A stretch of DNA of 64,000 nt from assembly GCA_015231825.1 (NCBI GenBank), contig JADGAV010000013.1, forward strand, positions 1-64,000. The letters are read 5' to 3'. A model generated the notes under the pieces. It was not told the DNA's origin, ran no database searches, and worked only from the letters and a program-made list of their open reading frames with translations. Position numbers and translations under genes: made by a program. Shown piece after piece: positions 37,239 to 47,569 of the stretch; the first letter of the stretch is position 1, and each line of letters begins with the position of its first letter. The stretch is from SAR324 cluster bacterium (GTDB lineage Bacteria > SAR324 > NAC60-12).

Positions 37239-37857
37239 AAGTCCTTTTTATTCATCTCGGAACTTGATCTTCGATTTTTCCTGCTTGCGCCGAGTTGGTT
37301 CTGTCACTGAAATTCAAGAGGCTTGCCGAGTCGTTTCCCAGTGTTGTTTAGCATAGAAGATTGTCAGGTTCCTGTATAAGTGGATCAGGCAGGGATTTCG
37401 CGTGGCAGCGGTACTGAAGTCAATAGGAAAAGGTTATTTCACCACTTCTTCCAGACCTATTCGGCGCTTATTAAAAATATTTCGACTTTTAAGAGATAAA
37501 AAAGTCCAGACATTCCCACAACCTTTACATGAGAGCAAATGCCAGGTAAACTTTCAAGTGACTTGATGACTCGAATTCGAGCACTTGCCAGGCTAACAGG
37601 CAAGATTGGATTGCCTGTGAATTCAGAGGCCCATCGACTGTTTTCAATCGTCGTGTTTCTTCAATTAAAATTCCACCAAACGACCTGCTTTAAAGGGTTG
37701 ATCTCTTCGTTAATCACTTCCTGTAGTCTCGAGGAAATGAATCTTTTTTTACTACGATTTTCCACAAAACTCTCCTTTTCAAGCACGTTGTTTGATATGG
37801 TGAGGTTTTAAGATCGAAGTCCTCATTCACTGGTCAATAATTAAAAAAGGAGAAATC
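37239..37857. other. Divergent intergenic region
   Basis: 619 bases between the small-protein/OsmC operon and the DyP peroxidase gene. It holds one candidate 34-codon minus-strand gene (separate entry). A 90-codon plus-strand frame at 37539-37811 lacks a ribosome binding site and is probably spurious. Promoters for both directions should lie here, but I could not fix them. Confidence 0.35.
37661..37765 (-). CDS. Candidate 34-residue small protein
   Basis: A GTG start at 37765 is preceded by AAAAGGAGAGTTTT, an excellent ribosome binding site. The frame runs 34 codons to TGA at 37661-37663. The product begins MENRSKKRFISSRLQEVINE and ends VVWWNFN: a basic then amphipathic helix with two tryptophans near the end. 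It is divergent from the DyP gene. The evidence is the ribosome binding site only, so this may be a leader peptide or chance. Confidence 0.3.
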   Translation of the reverse strand: MENRSKKRFISSRLQEVINEEINPLKQVVWWNFN

Positions 37858-38745
37858 ATGAGTAATGTGCAATCAGGAATATTGGCTCCCCCTCCCCCTC
37901 TGGCGCGCTATCTGGTTTTCACTAAAAAGCCTGGAACTGATTCTCTTGCCGCGTTGAAGGCTCTTCAGGGTTCAGTCGACGGAGAAAAAACCGTTGTAGG
38001 ATTAGGGCAGTCGCTTACGATGGCTTTGGGAAAAACCATTGTTGGTCTGCGTCCTTTTCCCAATTATGTAGGATCCGGTGTCGAAATTCACTCAACTCCG
38101 ATGGCGCTTTGGTGCTGGCTCCGGGGAGATGATCGAGGACATCTGATGCATCAGGGAAGGGCTTTGCAGAAATTGCTTTCTTCGGCATTTCAATTGGAAA
38201 AGGTAATTGACGGATTTCAATTTGATTCCGGTCACGATTTGACCGGGTATGAAGATGGTACGGAAAATCCTCAAGGCGACGATGCCTTTGAAGCGGCAGT
38301 TGTTCAAGGGAAGGGAGCAGGCCTGGACGGATCCAGCTTTGTTGCAGTTCAGCAATGGCTTCATAGCTTTGAAGATTTTGATTCGATGTCTACTGAAGAG
38401 CAGGACAACAGCATTGGGCGCCGAAAATCAGACAACGAAGAACTGGAGAAAGCCCCTCTTTCTGCACACGTCAAAAGAACGGCCCAGGAAAGCTTTGAAC
38501 CGGAAGCTTTTATAGTTCGTCGTTCAATGCCCTGGGCAGAAGGGAACAGAGCGGGCCTGGTTTTTGTTGCATTCGGCAAATCATTCGACGCGTTTGAAGT
38601 GCAGCTTAGAAGAATGACGGGGCTAGAAGATGGAATTTCTGACGCGATTTTTCAGTTCACACGTCCTCTCAATGGCAGTTACTTTTGGTGTCCTCCTTTT
38701 GAGAATGGACGTCTCGACCTGCGTGCTTTGGGAATCAATCCCTGA
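37858..38745 (+). CDS. DyP-type haem peroxidase
   Basis: A 295-residue dye-decolourising peroxidase, close to the YfeX/B-type group. The catalytic D133 is in GYEDGTENP, proximal haem ligand H204 in SAHVKR, and the distal arginine in IVRRSMPW. The C-terminal DAIFQFTRPLNGSYFWCPP is typical. No signal peptide is present, so it is cytosolic or loaded into an encapsulin, but no encapsulin gene is adjacent. The ATG follows AAAAAAGGAGAAATC. Together with the nearby OsmC protein it suggests a peroxide-defence area. Confidence 0.94.
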   Translation: MSNVQSGILAPPPPLARYLVFTKKPGTDSLAALKALQGSVDGEKTVVGLGQSLTMALGKTIVGLRPFPNYVGSGVEIHSTPMALWCWLRGDDRGHLMHQGRALQKLLSSAFQLEKVIDGFQFDSGHDLTGYEDGTENPQGDDAFEAAVVQGKGAGLDGSSFVAVQQWLHSFEDFDSMSTEEQDNSIGRRKSDNEELEKAPLSAHVKRTAQESFEPEAFIVRRSMPWAEGNRAGLVFVAFGKSFDAFEVQLRRMTGLEDGISDAIFQFTRPLNGSYFWCPPFENGRLDLRALGINP

Positions 38746-39059
38746 TATTAAATTTTAGTGATGCCGATTTTTGAGATTTTCTGTGTCCAGTTCAACAGAT
38801 CACTGCCTAAAATTCATGTGTTTTTTCTGTTTAAAAATAATTTTTATTAAACTTGGCAGAACCTGTATCTAAGGTATGGAAGATATTTTTGTGATGCAGG
38901 AATTCGTCGCTTAAAAAATTGATACGCAATGCTTCGGAGCAAAATGAAAGTAAAATAACAAAGTCCGAAAATGGCCAGACAATCTTTTTCACATTAAATA
39001 TTATGAAAACAGTTTTGAATAAGAGGTATTTTCTATTTGAAAGTCGCTAGAGAGAAAAA
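38746..39059. other. AT-rich intergenic region upstream of the Ada-AlkA gene
   Basis: 314 bases with no supported gene. The alkylation-repair promoter is expected here. Ada-type regulators bind their own promoters, but I could not identify an Ada box with confidence. Confidence 0.35.
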
Positions 39060-40523
39060 ATGTTGCTGGATGCAAAAATTTGTGAAAGCGCGAGACAGAC
39101 GAGAGACGCCAGGTTTGATGGGCATTTTTTTATTGGAGTGACTACGACCGGAGTATATTGTCGTCCAATTTGTCCAGTCCGGATACCTAAGGCAAAAAAC
39201 GTTCAGTTTTATCCATCGGCAGCGGCAGCCGCTGAAGCAGGTTTTCGACCTTGTCTGCGTTGTCGTCCCGAATCCTCACCAGGTACCCCTGCCTGGAACG
39301 GAACATCTGTTACAGTGAGCAGAGCTTTGAAGCTGATTGCTTCGGGGGCATTGAATGAGGGAAATGTCGAAGAATTGTCAGAAACCCTGGGCATTGGGTC
39401 GAGGCACCTACTGCGTCTTTTTCACAAGCATCTCGGAGCGTCTCCTCTTGCTGTAGCGCAAACTCAACGTCTGCACTTTGCCAAGAAGCTGATTGATGAA
39501 ACCGATTTGCCAATGACTGAAATAGGATTTGCTTCAGGATTCAACAGTGTCCGGCGTTTCAACGATGCCTTTCAAAAAACTTATGGCAGAACACCAAGCA
39601 AACTGAGGAAAACAAAATCCGGTGAAAATGGAAAAAGCAACAGGATTCATCTGCAGCTTCGTTTTCGACCACCATTTGATTGGAAATCTCTTCTAAACTT
39701 TCTGGGAACTCGGGCCATTCCTGGCATTGAAGTCGTCGACGCTTCTTGCTACCGAAGAACGATCGAAATGGAAGGGGAAAAAGGAGATTTTGAATTGAGG
39801 TTTTATGAGGAGAAAAATTACCTTGATCTCGAAATTCGTTTCCCGGACTCGAAAGCCCTATTTAAGATCGTAGAACGAATACGCCGTCTTGTGGATTTGG
39901 GTGCGGATACAATGGAAATATCAAACCATTTGAGTAAGGACCAGTTTTTGGCGCCTTTGCTTGAATCTTTTCCAGGAATTCGAGTTCCAGGAGCATGGGA
40001 TGGTTTTGAAATTGCGGTACGTGCCGTTTTAGGGCAGCAAATAACAGTCAAGGCAGCCACCACATTGGCTGGTCGCCTGGCGAAAGCCTATGGCGAGAAA
40101 TGGCAGAGTACGGATCAAGATCATTTAACGCTTTTTTTCCCCACTGCCGATGTGCTTTCACGAGCTGATTTAACAGAAATCGGTCTGACCAAATCACGAA
40201 GTCAAACCATTCGAGAAATGGCGACTGCAGTTTGTGAAGGAAAGCTTTGCTTTGATGGCACTGTCGAATTCAAGACCTTTGTCCGGCAAATCAAAGAAAT
40301 TCGAGGAATTGGTGATTGGACTGCGCAGTACATTGGACTGCGCGCATTGGGGGAACCGGATGCCTTTCCATCAACCGACCTCGGTTTATTGAAGGCGGGT
40401 GCGTCGGGTGATGAGAAAATTTCTCCCAAGGAACTGATGGAAAGATCTCTTCCCTGGCGGCCCTGGAGAGCCTATGCAACGATGTATCTTTGGAAAGCCT
40501 ATCAGTCGGCCACTGAGCGGTGA
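39060..40523 (+). CDS. alkA: Ada-AlkA fusion: methylphosphotriester-sensing AraC regulator plus 3-methyladenine glycosylase
   Basis: A 487-residue DNA-repair protein. Residues 1-75 are an N-Ada zinc domain with C34, C38, C65 and C68 (GVYCRPICP, GFRPCLRC). C34 corresponds to the methyl-accepting Cys38 of E. coli Ada. An AraC-type helix-turn-helix follows (about 80-185, EIGFASGFNSVRRFNDAF). Then come an AlkA N-terminal domain and an HhH-GPD glycosylase with GIGDWTAQYIGLRALG and catalytic D440 in FPSTDLGL. It should sense methylphosphotriesters, activate transcription and excise 3-methyladenine. Such fusions are known, but the O6-methylguanine methyltransferase half of classical Ada is missing and is supplied by the next gene. 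Confidence 0.93.
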   Translation: MLLDAKICESARQTRDARFDGHFFIGVTTTGVYCRPICPVRIPKAKNVQFYPSAAAAAEAGFRPCLRCRPESSPGTPAWNGTSVTVSRALKLIASGALNEGNVEELSETLGIGSRHLLRLFHKHLGASPLAVAQTQRLHFAKKLIDETDLPMTEIGFASGFNSVRRFNDAFQKTYGRTPSKLRKTKSGENGKSNRIHLQLRFRPPFDWKSLLNFLGTRAIPGIEVVDASCYRRTIEMEGEKGDFELRFYEEKNYLDLEIRFPDSKALFKIVERIRRLVDLGADTMEISNHLSKDQFLAPLLESFPGIRVPGAWDGFEIAVRAVLGQQITVKAATTLAGRLAKAYGEKWQSTDQDHLTLFFPTADVLSRADLTEIGLTKSRSQTIREMATAVCEGKLCFDGTVEFKTFVRQIKEIRGIGDWTAQYIGLRALGEPDAFPSTDLGLLKAGASGDEKISPKELMERSLPWRPWRAYATMYLWKAYQSATER

Positions 40524-40615
40524 TTTTTTTTTAAGCGTCCGGGCCAACGCCAAACAATCTCGTTTCAAGAAACGGGTTCGAACAAAACCAATCACTTGAA
40601 TACATCAGGAGGAAA

Positions 40616-41137
40616 ATGAGCCAAATGTATTATTGCTATACTGAAAGTCCGATTGGAAATTTATTGATTGCAGGATCCAGATCCACACTCAAAAAGATCA
40701 TTTTCCCAAAAGGAAAAATGGCGCGAGATCCTTCTCCGGAATGGATTGAAGATGCAAAATATTTCAAAAATGTCTTGGATCAGTTGCGAGCCTATTTTAA
40801 CGGGAAGTTGAAGGTTTTTGATCTCCAATTATCTGCAGAAGGGACCACCTTTCAAAAAAATGTCTGGGACGCGTTGAAGAAAATACCTTATGGCGAGACT
40901 TTCTCATACGGAGAAATTGCGGCCTTGATTGGGAGTCCCAAAGCATCGCGTGCTGTGGGTGCGGCCAATGGGCAAAATCCCATTCCAATTGTTATTCCTT
41001 GTCACCGGGTTATTGGAAAATCAGGAGATCTCACCGGCTTCGGAGGAGGATTGGATACGAAAATAAAACTGCTCTCTCTTGAACAGGAAGTAATTTCTCC
41101 TCAAACAAGTTTTTCTTTCCAGACATCCGCCCTGTAA
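40616..41137 (+). CDS. ogt: Methylated-DNA--[protein]-cysteine S-methyltransferase
   Basis: A 173-residue suicide repair enzyme that removes methyl groups from O6-methylguanine. The acceptor C129 lies in IPCHRVIG, preceded by KIPYGETFSYGEIA and SRAVGAANGQNPI. The start MSQMYYCYTESPIGNLL follows AGGAGG closely, and the next ATG at 40625 has better spacing. It is 92 bases downstream of the Ada-AlkA gene and probably co-regulated with it as an adaptive response. Confidence 0.95.
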   Translation: MSQMYYCYTESPIGNLLIAGSRSTLKKIIFPKGKMARDPSPEWIEDAKYFKNVLDQLRAYFNGKLKVFDLQLSAEGTTFQKNVWDALKKIPYGETFSYGEIAALIGSPKASRAVGAANGQNPIPIVIPCHRVIGKSGDLTGFGGGLDTKIKLLSLEQEVISPQTSFSFQTSAL

Positions 41138-41467
41138 ACCCCTGCCTATATGCTGAAGGCTTATTTCGTTGTGCTCACGAGTTTTTCCCAACCGACGTGA
41201 GCACTCAGAAAACAGGAACGAATGTTTTCCTTCTGCTCCAGTTGACCTGCGTTTGATCCTTGTGCTGAATTGAACTGAGAATCAAAGTCCATTCCTTTTC
41301 TTGTATCCATTTTCTGTATTTATTCCTAAACTGACTTTTCGTAAGAATATGAGCATTTCATTAAGTTTGTTAAAAAAATATGAAATATTTATTGATTAAT
41401 TTTAATATTCTGAGTAAACCATCAATTAGTGAAGATAGCATTGGATATTATTTGAACGGTACATTTC
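41138..41467. other. Intergenic region between ogt and the Lrp-family gene
   Basis: 330 bases with no gene. It contains the long perfect inverted repeat described separately and an AT-rich stretch (41340-41460) that probably holds the promoter of the Lrp-sdaA genes. Confidence 0.35.
41171..41204. repeat. Perfect 9-bp inverted repeat
   Basis: GTGCTCACG at 41171-41179 and CGTGAGCAC at 41196-41204 are exact reverse complements separated by 16 bases. There is no T tract after it on either strand, so it is not a standard terminator. It may be a stable mRNA 3' hairpin of ogt or an operator. Confidence 0.55.
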
Positions 41468-41908
41468 ATGAAATTGGATGAAATTAGCATCTCAATTTTG
41501 AAGAGGCTCCGAGACGGCAGGAAGTCCTTCAATAAAATTGCTGAAGAATTGTCGATTGCTGAAAACACTGTGAGGGCAAGAGTCGGCAAAATGGAAGATG
41601 AAGGTGTATTGGAAGTCTCCGGGTTGGTCGACCCTACCAGCATTGATGGTCACGATATTGTCATGGTTGGAGTTAAACTCCTCAGCATGAATCTAGTCGG
41701 AAAAGGAGAAGAGTTCAGTCTTTTAAGGGGAGTAACTTCCGTCAGTGTTGTTACCGGTCGATTCGATTTGATACTGATGGTCCATCTGCAGGAAGGGTTC
41801 GGCCTGCTGGAGTTTTATTCTGAAGAGGTCTCCAGCATTCAAGGAGTCCAATCCGTGGAAACTTTTGTCGTCTATAAGAGCTTTAATTTGAAAGTTCCCT
41901 ATACTTGA
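41468..41908 (+). CDS. Lrp/AsnC-family transcriptional regulator
   Basis: A 146-residue amino-acid-responsive regulator. An N-terminal winged helix-turn-helix (ISILKRLRDGRKSFNKIAEE, then LSIAENTVRARVGKMEDEGV) is followed by the RAM ligand-binding domain (ISIVT-like VSVVTGRFDLILMVHL). It lies 53 bases upstream of sdaA on the same strand, so serine or glycine metabolism is the likely target. The effector is not deducible from sequence. Confidence 0.92.
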   Translation: MKLDEISISILKRLRDGRKSFNKIAEELSIAENTVRARVGKMEDEGVLEVSGLVDPTSIDGHDIVMVGVKLLSMNLVGKGEEFSLLRGVTSVSVVTGRFDLILMVHLQEGFGLLEFYSEEVSSIQGVQSVETFVVYKSFNLKVPYT

Positions 41909-41961
41909 ACAAGTGAATTTGCGTTCTGCCCTCATCAATTGCATAAAACCACAGTGACATA

Positions 41962-43341
41962 ATGACAATCAGTGTCTTTGATCTCTTGAAAATTGGAATT
42001 GGCCCGTCCAGCTCTCATACCGTGGGACCTATGAGTGCTGCAAGAAAGTTTCTCGTTAGATTGAAAGAGCATTCGGTCTTTGAAAAGATATTTTCTGTTC
42101 GAGCAGAATTGTTTGGTTCCCTGGCACTGACGGGTATAGGACACAACACCAACACAGCGGTCCTTCTCGGGTTTGAAGGGCACTTTCCTTCTGAAATCAA
42201 TCCCGATTTAGTACCGGTCTATATCTCCAATATTCGTAAGGACCTTCAAATAGAATTGTTGGGAGAACGATTCATTCAATTTGACGAAAGCAAAGACCTG
42301 ATTTTTCATCGAGACAAAACGCTTCCATTTCACGCCAACGGGATGCGTTTTTCTGCCTTTGGGATCCACAATGAAATGCATTTGCAACAGGTCTATTATT
42401 CTATTGGAGGTGGTTTTATCATTGAAGAAGCATGCATCGGAGAAGACCGGGGTGAAATGGATTCAGATCCTTTGCCCTATCCCTTCAAAACGGGTGAAAG
42501 TCTTGTTGAATTGTGCAAAACGGAAAATTTATCGATCATGGAGATAATGTTCCGCAATGAAAAAAACTGGCGTACGGAAACTGAAATTTACCAAGGTCTT
42601 TCGGGCATTTGGGAGGCGATGCAAGAATGCGTCAGACGAGGTTTGCGGCAAAAGGGTGTTTTACCGGGTGGTCTGAATGTAAAGCGTAGAGCGCCCGAAC
42701 TTTATCAGGTTTTAAGTAAAGATCCAGGCAACAATCAGCCTTCCCTGACTGATTTGATGGACTGGGTCAGCCTCTATGCTTTGGCGGTCAATGAAGAAAA
42801 TGCTGCGGGAGGAAGAGTGGTCACTGCTCCCACTAATGGGGCTGCAGGAGTGATTCCAGCAGTGATGCACTACTATGACCGGTTTATTCGTCCGTTTAAT
42901 CGAGAAAGCCTGGCAAACTTTTTGCTGACGGCGGCTGCAATCGGGATTCTCTACAAAGAAGGAGCTTCAATTTCAGCAGCGGAGATGGGTTGTCAGGGTG
43001 AAATTGGTGTGGCCTGTTCCATGGCTGCTGCAGGTTTGACCGCGGTATGCGGCGGGTTTACAACTCAAATCACCAATGCGGCTGAAATTGGGATGGAGCA
43101 CAATTTGGGATTGACCTGCGACCCTGTCGGTGGACTGGTGCAGATTCCCTGCATTGAACGAAATACTATGGGAGCGATCAAAGCCATCGCGGCTTCAAAT
43201 CTTGCTTTGCGGGGAGATGGAAGCCATGTAATCCCTTTAGACAAGGTGATTCAAACAATGCGTAAAACAGGAGAAGATATGCTTTCCCATTACAAAGAAA
43301 CCTCTTTGGGAGGACTGGCTGTCAGTTTCATTGAATGTTAG
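41962..43341 (+). CDS. sdaA: L-serine ammonia-lyase (iron-sulfur dependent)
   Basis: A 459-residue one-chain serine deaminase that converts L-serine to pyruvate and ammonia using an oxygen-labile 4Fe-4S cluster. Start [20 protein letters not shown] is diagnostic. Cluster cysteines are in [14 protein letters not shown] and [36 protein letters not shown] is another family block. The alpha and beta parts are joined as in E. coli SdaA. It follows an Lrp-type regulator and precedes gcvT, giving a serine/glycine catabolic set. Confidence 0.96.
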   Translation: MTISVFDLLKIGIGPSSSHTVGPMSAARKFLVRLKEHSVFEKIFSVRAELFGSLALTGIGHNTNTAVLLGFEGHFPSEINPDLVPVYISNIRKDLQIELLGERFIQFDESKDLIFHRDKTLPFHANGMRFSAFGIHNEMHLQQVYYSIGGGFIIEEACIGEDRGEMDSDPLPYPFKTGESLVELCKTENLSIMEIMFRNEKNWRTETEIYQGLSGIWEAMQECVRRGLRQKGVLPGGLNVKRRAPELYQVLSKDPGNNQPSLTDLMDWVSLYALAVNEENAAGGRVVTAPTNGAAGVIPAVMHYYDRFIRPFNRESLANFLLTAAAIGILYKEGASISAAEMGCQGEIGVACSMAAAGLTAVCGGFTTQITNAAEIGMEHNLGLTCDPVGGLVQIPCIERNTMGAIKAIAASNLALRGDGSHVIPLDKVIQTMRKTGEDMLSHYKETSLGGLAVSFIEC

Positions 43342-43539
43342 CGGAGCTTATAAAAACTGAATGCAAGCAAATCGGCACAGTTCCTCCCAAAGCTGCAAAC
43401 ATCTGATGGTTCTATTCAGAAGCACATTTTCAAGTTTTTCTAGAAACTAAAGAAAAAGCCGGGTGGCGTTCTGGTGAATTGATATGAAGTATAAAGGCCT
43501 GAGGCGTCACTCGGTCCAACCAAATTAAAGGAGTCCTAC

Positions 43540-44634
43540 ATGTCTGAACTTAAAACAACACCTCTCAATGAAACTCATCGCCAATTGGGAGGAAAAATGG
43601 TCGATTTTGCAGGATGGGAAATGCCTATTCAGTACAAAGGGGTGATTGCCGAGCATAAAAACACCCGAGAGGCTGTATCTCTGTTTGATGTCAGTCACAT
43701 GGGTGAAATTTATTTTGAAGGGAAGGATGCGCTGACAAATCTGCAGAAGTTGACCTGTAATGATGTTTCAAAAATGCAGATTGGACAAGTCCAGTACTCT
43801 GCACTGCTTTATGAAAACGGGACTTTTGTGGATGATATCACGGTCTATCGCTTGGCAGAAAGCAGCTATTTTTTATGTGTCAACGCTTCCAATGTTGAAA
43901 AAAATTTTCTATGGATTCAATCTCATCTGCAGGGTGATCTTCTGTGTGAAAACCGGTCTTCGCAAATAGGACAAATTGCTATTCAGGGACAAAAAGCGAT
44001 CAATGTCTTGCAGCAAATCAGCAAGGAGTCCCTGGAAGAAATCAAATATTACTGGTTTCGAGAAATGGAGCTCTGCGGATTTCCAACGACGGTCGCCAGA
44101 ATGGGATACACCGGGGAAGACGGTTTTGAAATTTATTGCCCGCAGGAGCACACGGTAGCGATTTGGGAAGCATTGATGGAGAAGGGCCAATCTTTTGGAA
44201 TTGCTCCTGCTGGTCTGGGAGCCCGTGACACGCTTCGTTTAGAAGTATGCTTCCCTTTGTATGGACAGGATATTGATGATCAGCATCTCCCTTTGGAAGC
44301 TGGATTGGGCCGTTTTGTCGCTCTTGAGAAAGGAGACTTTATTGGAAAAGACATTCTCCAAAAAACAAAAAAAGAGGGAATTCAACGCAAACTGATTCGA
44401 TTTGTTCTTGATGTGCGCGGAGTTCCCCGATCTCACTACCTAATTTATGACGCGGAAGGACAGCGATCTATTGGAGAAGTGAGCAGCGGTACCAGCTCTC
44501 CAACACTGGGAAAGGGAATCGGAATGGGATATGTGCCGATTGAACATTCTAAAATTGGGAATAAAATTAATATTCAAATCCGTAATAAAATGGTTCCCGC
44601 AAGTATTGTAAAACCTCCATTCGTGACTATCTGA
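43540..44634 (+). CDS. gcvT: Aminomethyltransferase, glycine cleavage system T protein
   Basis: A 364-residue T protein that transfers the methylene carbon from aminomethyl-lipoyl-H protein to tetrahydrofolate, releasing ammonia. It starts with [20 protein letters not shown] and contains [20 protein letters not shown] and [11 protein letters not shown], then [20 protein letters not shown]. The length is normal. The ATG follows AAAGGAGTCCTAC. gcvP follows after 40 bases. gcvH, usually between or next to these genes, is missing here. Confidence 0.97.
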   Translation: MSELKTTPLNETHRQLGGKMVDFAGWEMPIQYKGVIAEHKNTREAVSLFDVSHMGEIYFEGKDALTNLQKLTCNDVSKMQIGQVQYSALLYENGTFVDDITVYRLAESSYFLCVNASNVEKNFLWIQSHLQGDLLCENRSSQIGQIAIQGQKAINVLQQISKESLEEIKYYWFREMELCGFPTTVARMGYTGEDGFEIYCPQEHTVAIWEALMEKGQSFGIAPAGLGARDTLRLEVCFPLYGQDIDDQHLPLEAGLGRFVALEKGDFIGKDILQKTKKEGIQRKLIRFVLDVRGVPRSHYLIYDAEGQRSIGEVSSGTSSPTLGKGIGMGYVPIEHSKIGNKINIQIRNKMVPASIVKPPFVTI

Positions 44635-44674
44635 CTTTAATAAAACTACCACTTTTTCCTTGAAGGAATTTGCT

Positions 44675-47557
44675 ATGAAAAATTCACACAATTCTGATTC
44701 TTTTCAGAGACGCCACATAGGTCCCAATGAAGAAGAACTTGAAACGATGCTTGCCGCCTGCGGTGCTTCCTCCCTTGATGCACTAGTAAATGAAACGATT
44801 CCGCAGCAAATTCGCATAGAAAAGGAGCTTGATGTTCCTGAGGGAGTTGGAGAGTTTGATTTTCTGGAAAGATTAAAAAAAACCGCCGGTAAAAATAAAA
44901 TCTATAAATCCTACCTTGGACAGGGTTATTACGATTGTATCACTCCCCCTGTAATTCTTCGCAATATTTTGGAAAATCCGGGCTGGTACACGCAATACAC
45001 TCCATACCAACCGGAAATTTCACAAGGACGTTTAGAGGCATTGCTCAATTTTCAGACTATGATTGCAGATTTATCAGGAATGGAAATCGCAAATGCCTCC
45101 TTGCTAGATGAATCAACAGCTGCTGCTGAAGCAATGACGCTCGCTTTTCGTGTTAAAAATAAGCGTCGAAAAGGAGAATTGAGGAATAAATTTTTTGTTT
45201 CTGATCAATGCTTCAGCACAACGATCGCTGTTCTAAAAACACGAGCAGAACCATTGGGGATCGAAATTATCGAAGGCAACACAGACGATGCTGTTTTTGA
45301 TGCTCAAACTTTCGGAGGAATCGTTCAATATCCCAACCAGGAGGGGTTGGTATGTGACTATACCCCCGTAATTCAAGCAGCTCACGATGCGGATTCACTG
45401 ATCGTTTTTGCCGCAGATTTGTTAAGTCTGGTTTTGCTCAAGTCTCCCGGGGAATTGGGGGCAGATGTCGTGATTGGGTCTGCCCAACGATTCGGGGTTC
45501 CCCTGGGATTTGGCGGTCCTCACGCAGCATTTTTTGCGACGAAAGAAGAATATGCCAGAGAAGTTCCCGGACGGGTGATTGGGGTGACGATGGATGTTCA
45601 CAAAAATACTGCTTACCGGATGGCTTTACAAACTCGAGAGCAGCACATCAAAAGGGATCGTGCGACTTCCAATATTTGCACTGCACAAGCATTACTGGCA
45701 ATCATTGCAGGAGCTTACGGAGTCTACCATGGACCAGTAGGTCTGCAAAAAATCGCAGAAACGGTCCACAAACGTGCACAGTTACTTTCCAAAGAATTGA
45801 GCAAGTTGGGGTATGAACAAGTCAATGAATTCTTTTTTGATACAATCAAAATAAAATTCAATGACGATTCACTTTTGAGACTGGATCAAGTCCAGTCCAA
45901 AGCACTGGGATACGAAATCAATTTTCGTGAAATGGATGGTGAATCGATTGGAATCAGTGTCGACGAGACAACCAGTCTGGAGGACATAATGAATATTTTT
46001 TCTGTTTTCGAGATGGAGCAAATTCCCTCTTCAGAATTCGAAGACGAAGCGTCCTTTTCCATCCCGGAGAGCCTCATTCGTGAAAACGCTTTCATGACAC
46101 ACCCGGTATTTCATCGCTACCACTCCGAAACCAAAATGCTCCGCTACCTCAAGTCATTGGAGAACAAGGACCTTTCGTTGACAGCATCCATGATTCCCTT
46201 GGGCTCGTGTACAATGAAACTCAATGCAACAACCCAAATGATTCCGGTGACCTGGGAGAACTTTTATCGGATTCATCCATTTGCCCCATCCGATCAGACA
46301 CAGGGGTACACAGAAATTATAGAAGAATTGTCAGAAAGACTCTGTGAAATTACAGGTTTGGCGGGGGTTTCCATGCAGCCGAATTCAGGTGCCCAGGGCG
46401 AATATACCGGATTGCTGGTGATTCGAGCCTATCATCAGGATCAGGGAAACTTTCACCGCAATGTCGTTTTAATTCCCTCATCAGCTCACGGAACCAACCC
46501 TGCCAGTGCCGCAATGAGCGGGATGGAAGTCGTGGTTGTCCAATGCGACGAAAAAGGAAATATTGATCTGGAAGATTTGACAAAAAAGGCCATTCAATAT
46601 CAATCCCATCTGGCAGGGCTGATGGTCACTTACCCCTCAACTCACGGTGTCTTTGAAGAAAGTATCCTTGAAGTGTGTAATATTGTTCACGAGAAGGGAG
46701 GACAAATATACATGGATGGAGCAAATATGAATGCTCAGGTGGGATTCACAAGTCCAGGAAAAATCGGTGCCGATGTTTGCCATCTCAATTTACACAAAAC
46801 TTTTAGCATTCCTCATGGGGGAGGAGGACCGGGGATGGGGCCCATTTGTGTTGCCGAACACCTGGTTCCTTTTCTTCCTGGGCATCCGGTTGTAAAAGTA
46901 GGAGGGAGTAAAGCCATCGCCCCTGTGGCTCAGGCTCCCTGGGGAAGTGCAAATATTCTTTTGATTTCATACGGCTATATCCAGATGCTGGGTTTACAAG
47001 GGATCAAAGCGGCAACTGAATTCGCAATATTGAATGCCAACTACATTAAAGATCGTCTTGCAGGATATTACCCCCTCCTGTTTGAAGGAAAAAACGGAAG
47101 GGTTGCCCATGAGCTGATATTTGATATGAGAGAATTTAAACACACTGCCAATATTGAGGTAACCGATATTGCAAAACGCTTGATGGATTATGGTTTTCAC
47201 GCGCCGACTGTTTCTTTTCCAGTCGTTGGTACGATGATGATAGAACCGACCGAAAGTGAGGATCAAGGTGAATTGGATCGTTTTTGTACTGCTATGATTT
47301 TGATTCGTCAGGAAATCAAGGAGATTGAGGATGATCTTGCCGATCGAGACGACAATGTGCTCAAAAATGCCCCTCATACCAGTGTTGCTATTGCACAGGA
47401 TGACTGGTCGCATCCCTATTCACGTAAAAAGGCGGCTTTTCCAGTTAAAAATCTGGAATTCAATAAATACTGGCCCAGTGTCGGGCGAATTAACGAAAGT
47501 TATGGCGACCGTCATTTATTCTGTGCCTGTCCGCCAATTGAAAGCTGGGAAAAATAA
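44675..47557 (+). CDS. gcvP: Glycine dehydrogenase (decarboxylating), P protein
   Basis: A 960-residue single-chain pyridoxal-phosphate enzyme that decarboxylates glycine and loads the aminomethyl group on lipoyl-H protein. It begins with a typical [12 protein letters not shown]. The cofactor lysine is K708 in [16 protein letters not shown], and [18 protein letters not shown] begins the second half. The ATG at 44675 follows GAAGGAATTTGCT. The two halves are fused (GcvPA plus GcvPB), the normal proteobacterial form. It ends 12 bases before a convergent gene. Confidence 0.97.
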   Translation: MKNSHNSDSFQRRHIGPNEEELETMLAACGASSLDALVNETIPQQIRIEKELDVPEGVGEFDFLERLKKTAGKNKIYKSYLGQGYYDCITPPVILRNILENPGWYTQYTPYQPEISQGRLEALLNFQTMIADLSGMEIANASLLDESTAAAEAMTLAFRVKNKRRKGELRNKFFVSDQCFSTTIAVLKTRAEPLGIEIIEGNTDDAVFDAQTFGGIVQYPNQEGLVCDYTPVIQAAHDADSLIVFAADLLSLVLLKSPGELGADVVIGSAQRFGVPLGFGGPHAAFFATKEEYAREVPGRVIGVTMDVHKNTAYRMALQTREQHIKRDRATSNICTAQALLAIIAGAYGVYHGPVGLQKIAETVHKRAQLLSKELSKLGYEQVNEFFFDTIKIKFNDDSLLRLDQVQSKALGYEINFREMDGESIGISVDETTSLEDIMNIFSVFEMEQIPSSEFEDEASFSIPESLIRENAFMTHPVFHRYHSETKMLRYLKSLENKDLSLTASMIPLGSCTMKLNATTQMIPVTWENFYRIHPFAPSDQTQGYTEIIEELSERLCEITGLAGVSMQPNSGAQGEYTGLLVIRAYHQDQGNFHRNVVLIPSSAHGTNPASAAMSGMEVVVVQCDEKGNIDLEDLTKKAIQYQSHLAGLMVTYPSTHGVFEESILEVCNIVHEKGGQIYMDGANMNAQVGFTSPGKIGADVCHLNLHKTFSIPHGGGGPGMGPICVAEHLVPFLPGHPVVKVGGSKAIAPVAQAPWGSANILLISYGYIQMLGLQGIKAATEFAILNANYIKDRLAGYYPLLFEGKNGRVAHELIFDMREFKHTANIEVTDIAKRLMDYGFHAPTVSFPVVGTMMIEPTESEDQGELDRFCTAMILIRQEIKEIEDDLADRDDNVLKNAPHTSVAIAQDDWSHPYSRKKAAFPVKNLEFNKYWPSVGRINESYGDRHLFCACPPIESWEK

Positions 47558-47569
47558 GATTTCCGGTTA

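Noticed and set aside
37539..37811. 90-codon plus-strand frame before the DyP gene
   Set aside because: No ribosome binding site, and it overlaps a better-supported minus-strand small frame; composition looks random.
40561..40590. tRNA T-arm-like GGTTCGAA sequence
   Set aside because: No acceptor, D or anticodon arm surrounds it; it lies between alkA and ogt.
43342..43539. Possible glycine riboswitch upstream of gcvT
   Set aside because: The conserved aptamer core sequences of glycine riboswitches are not visible in this 198-base gap.
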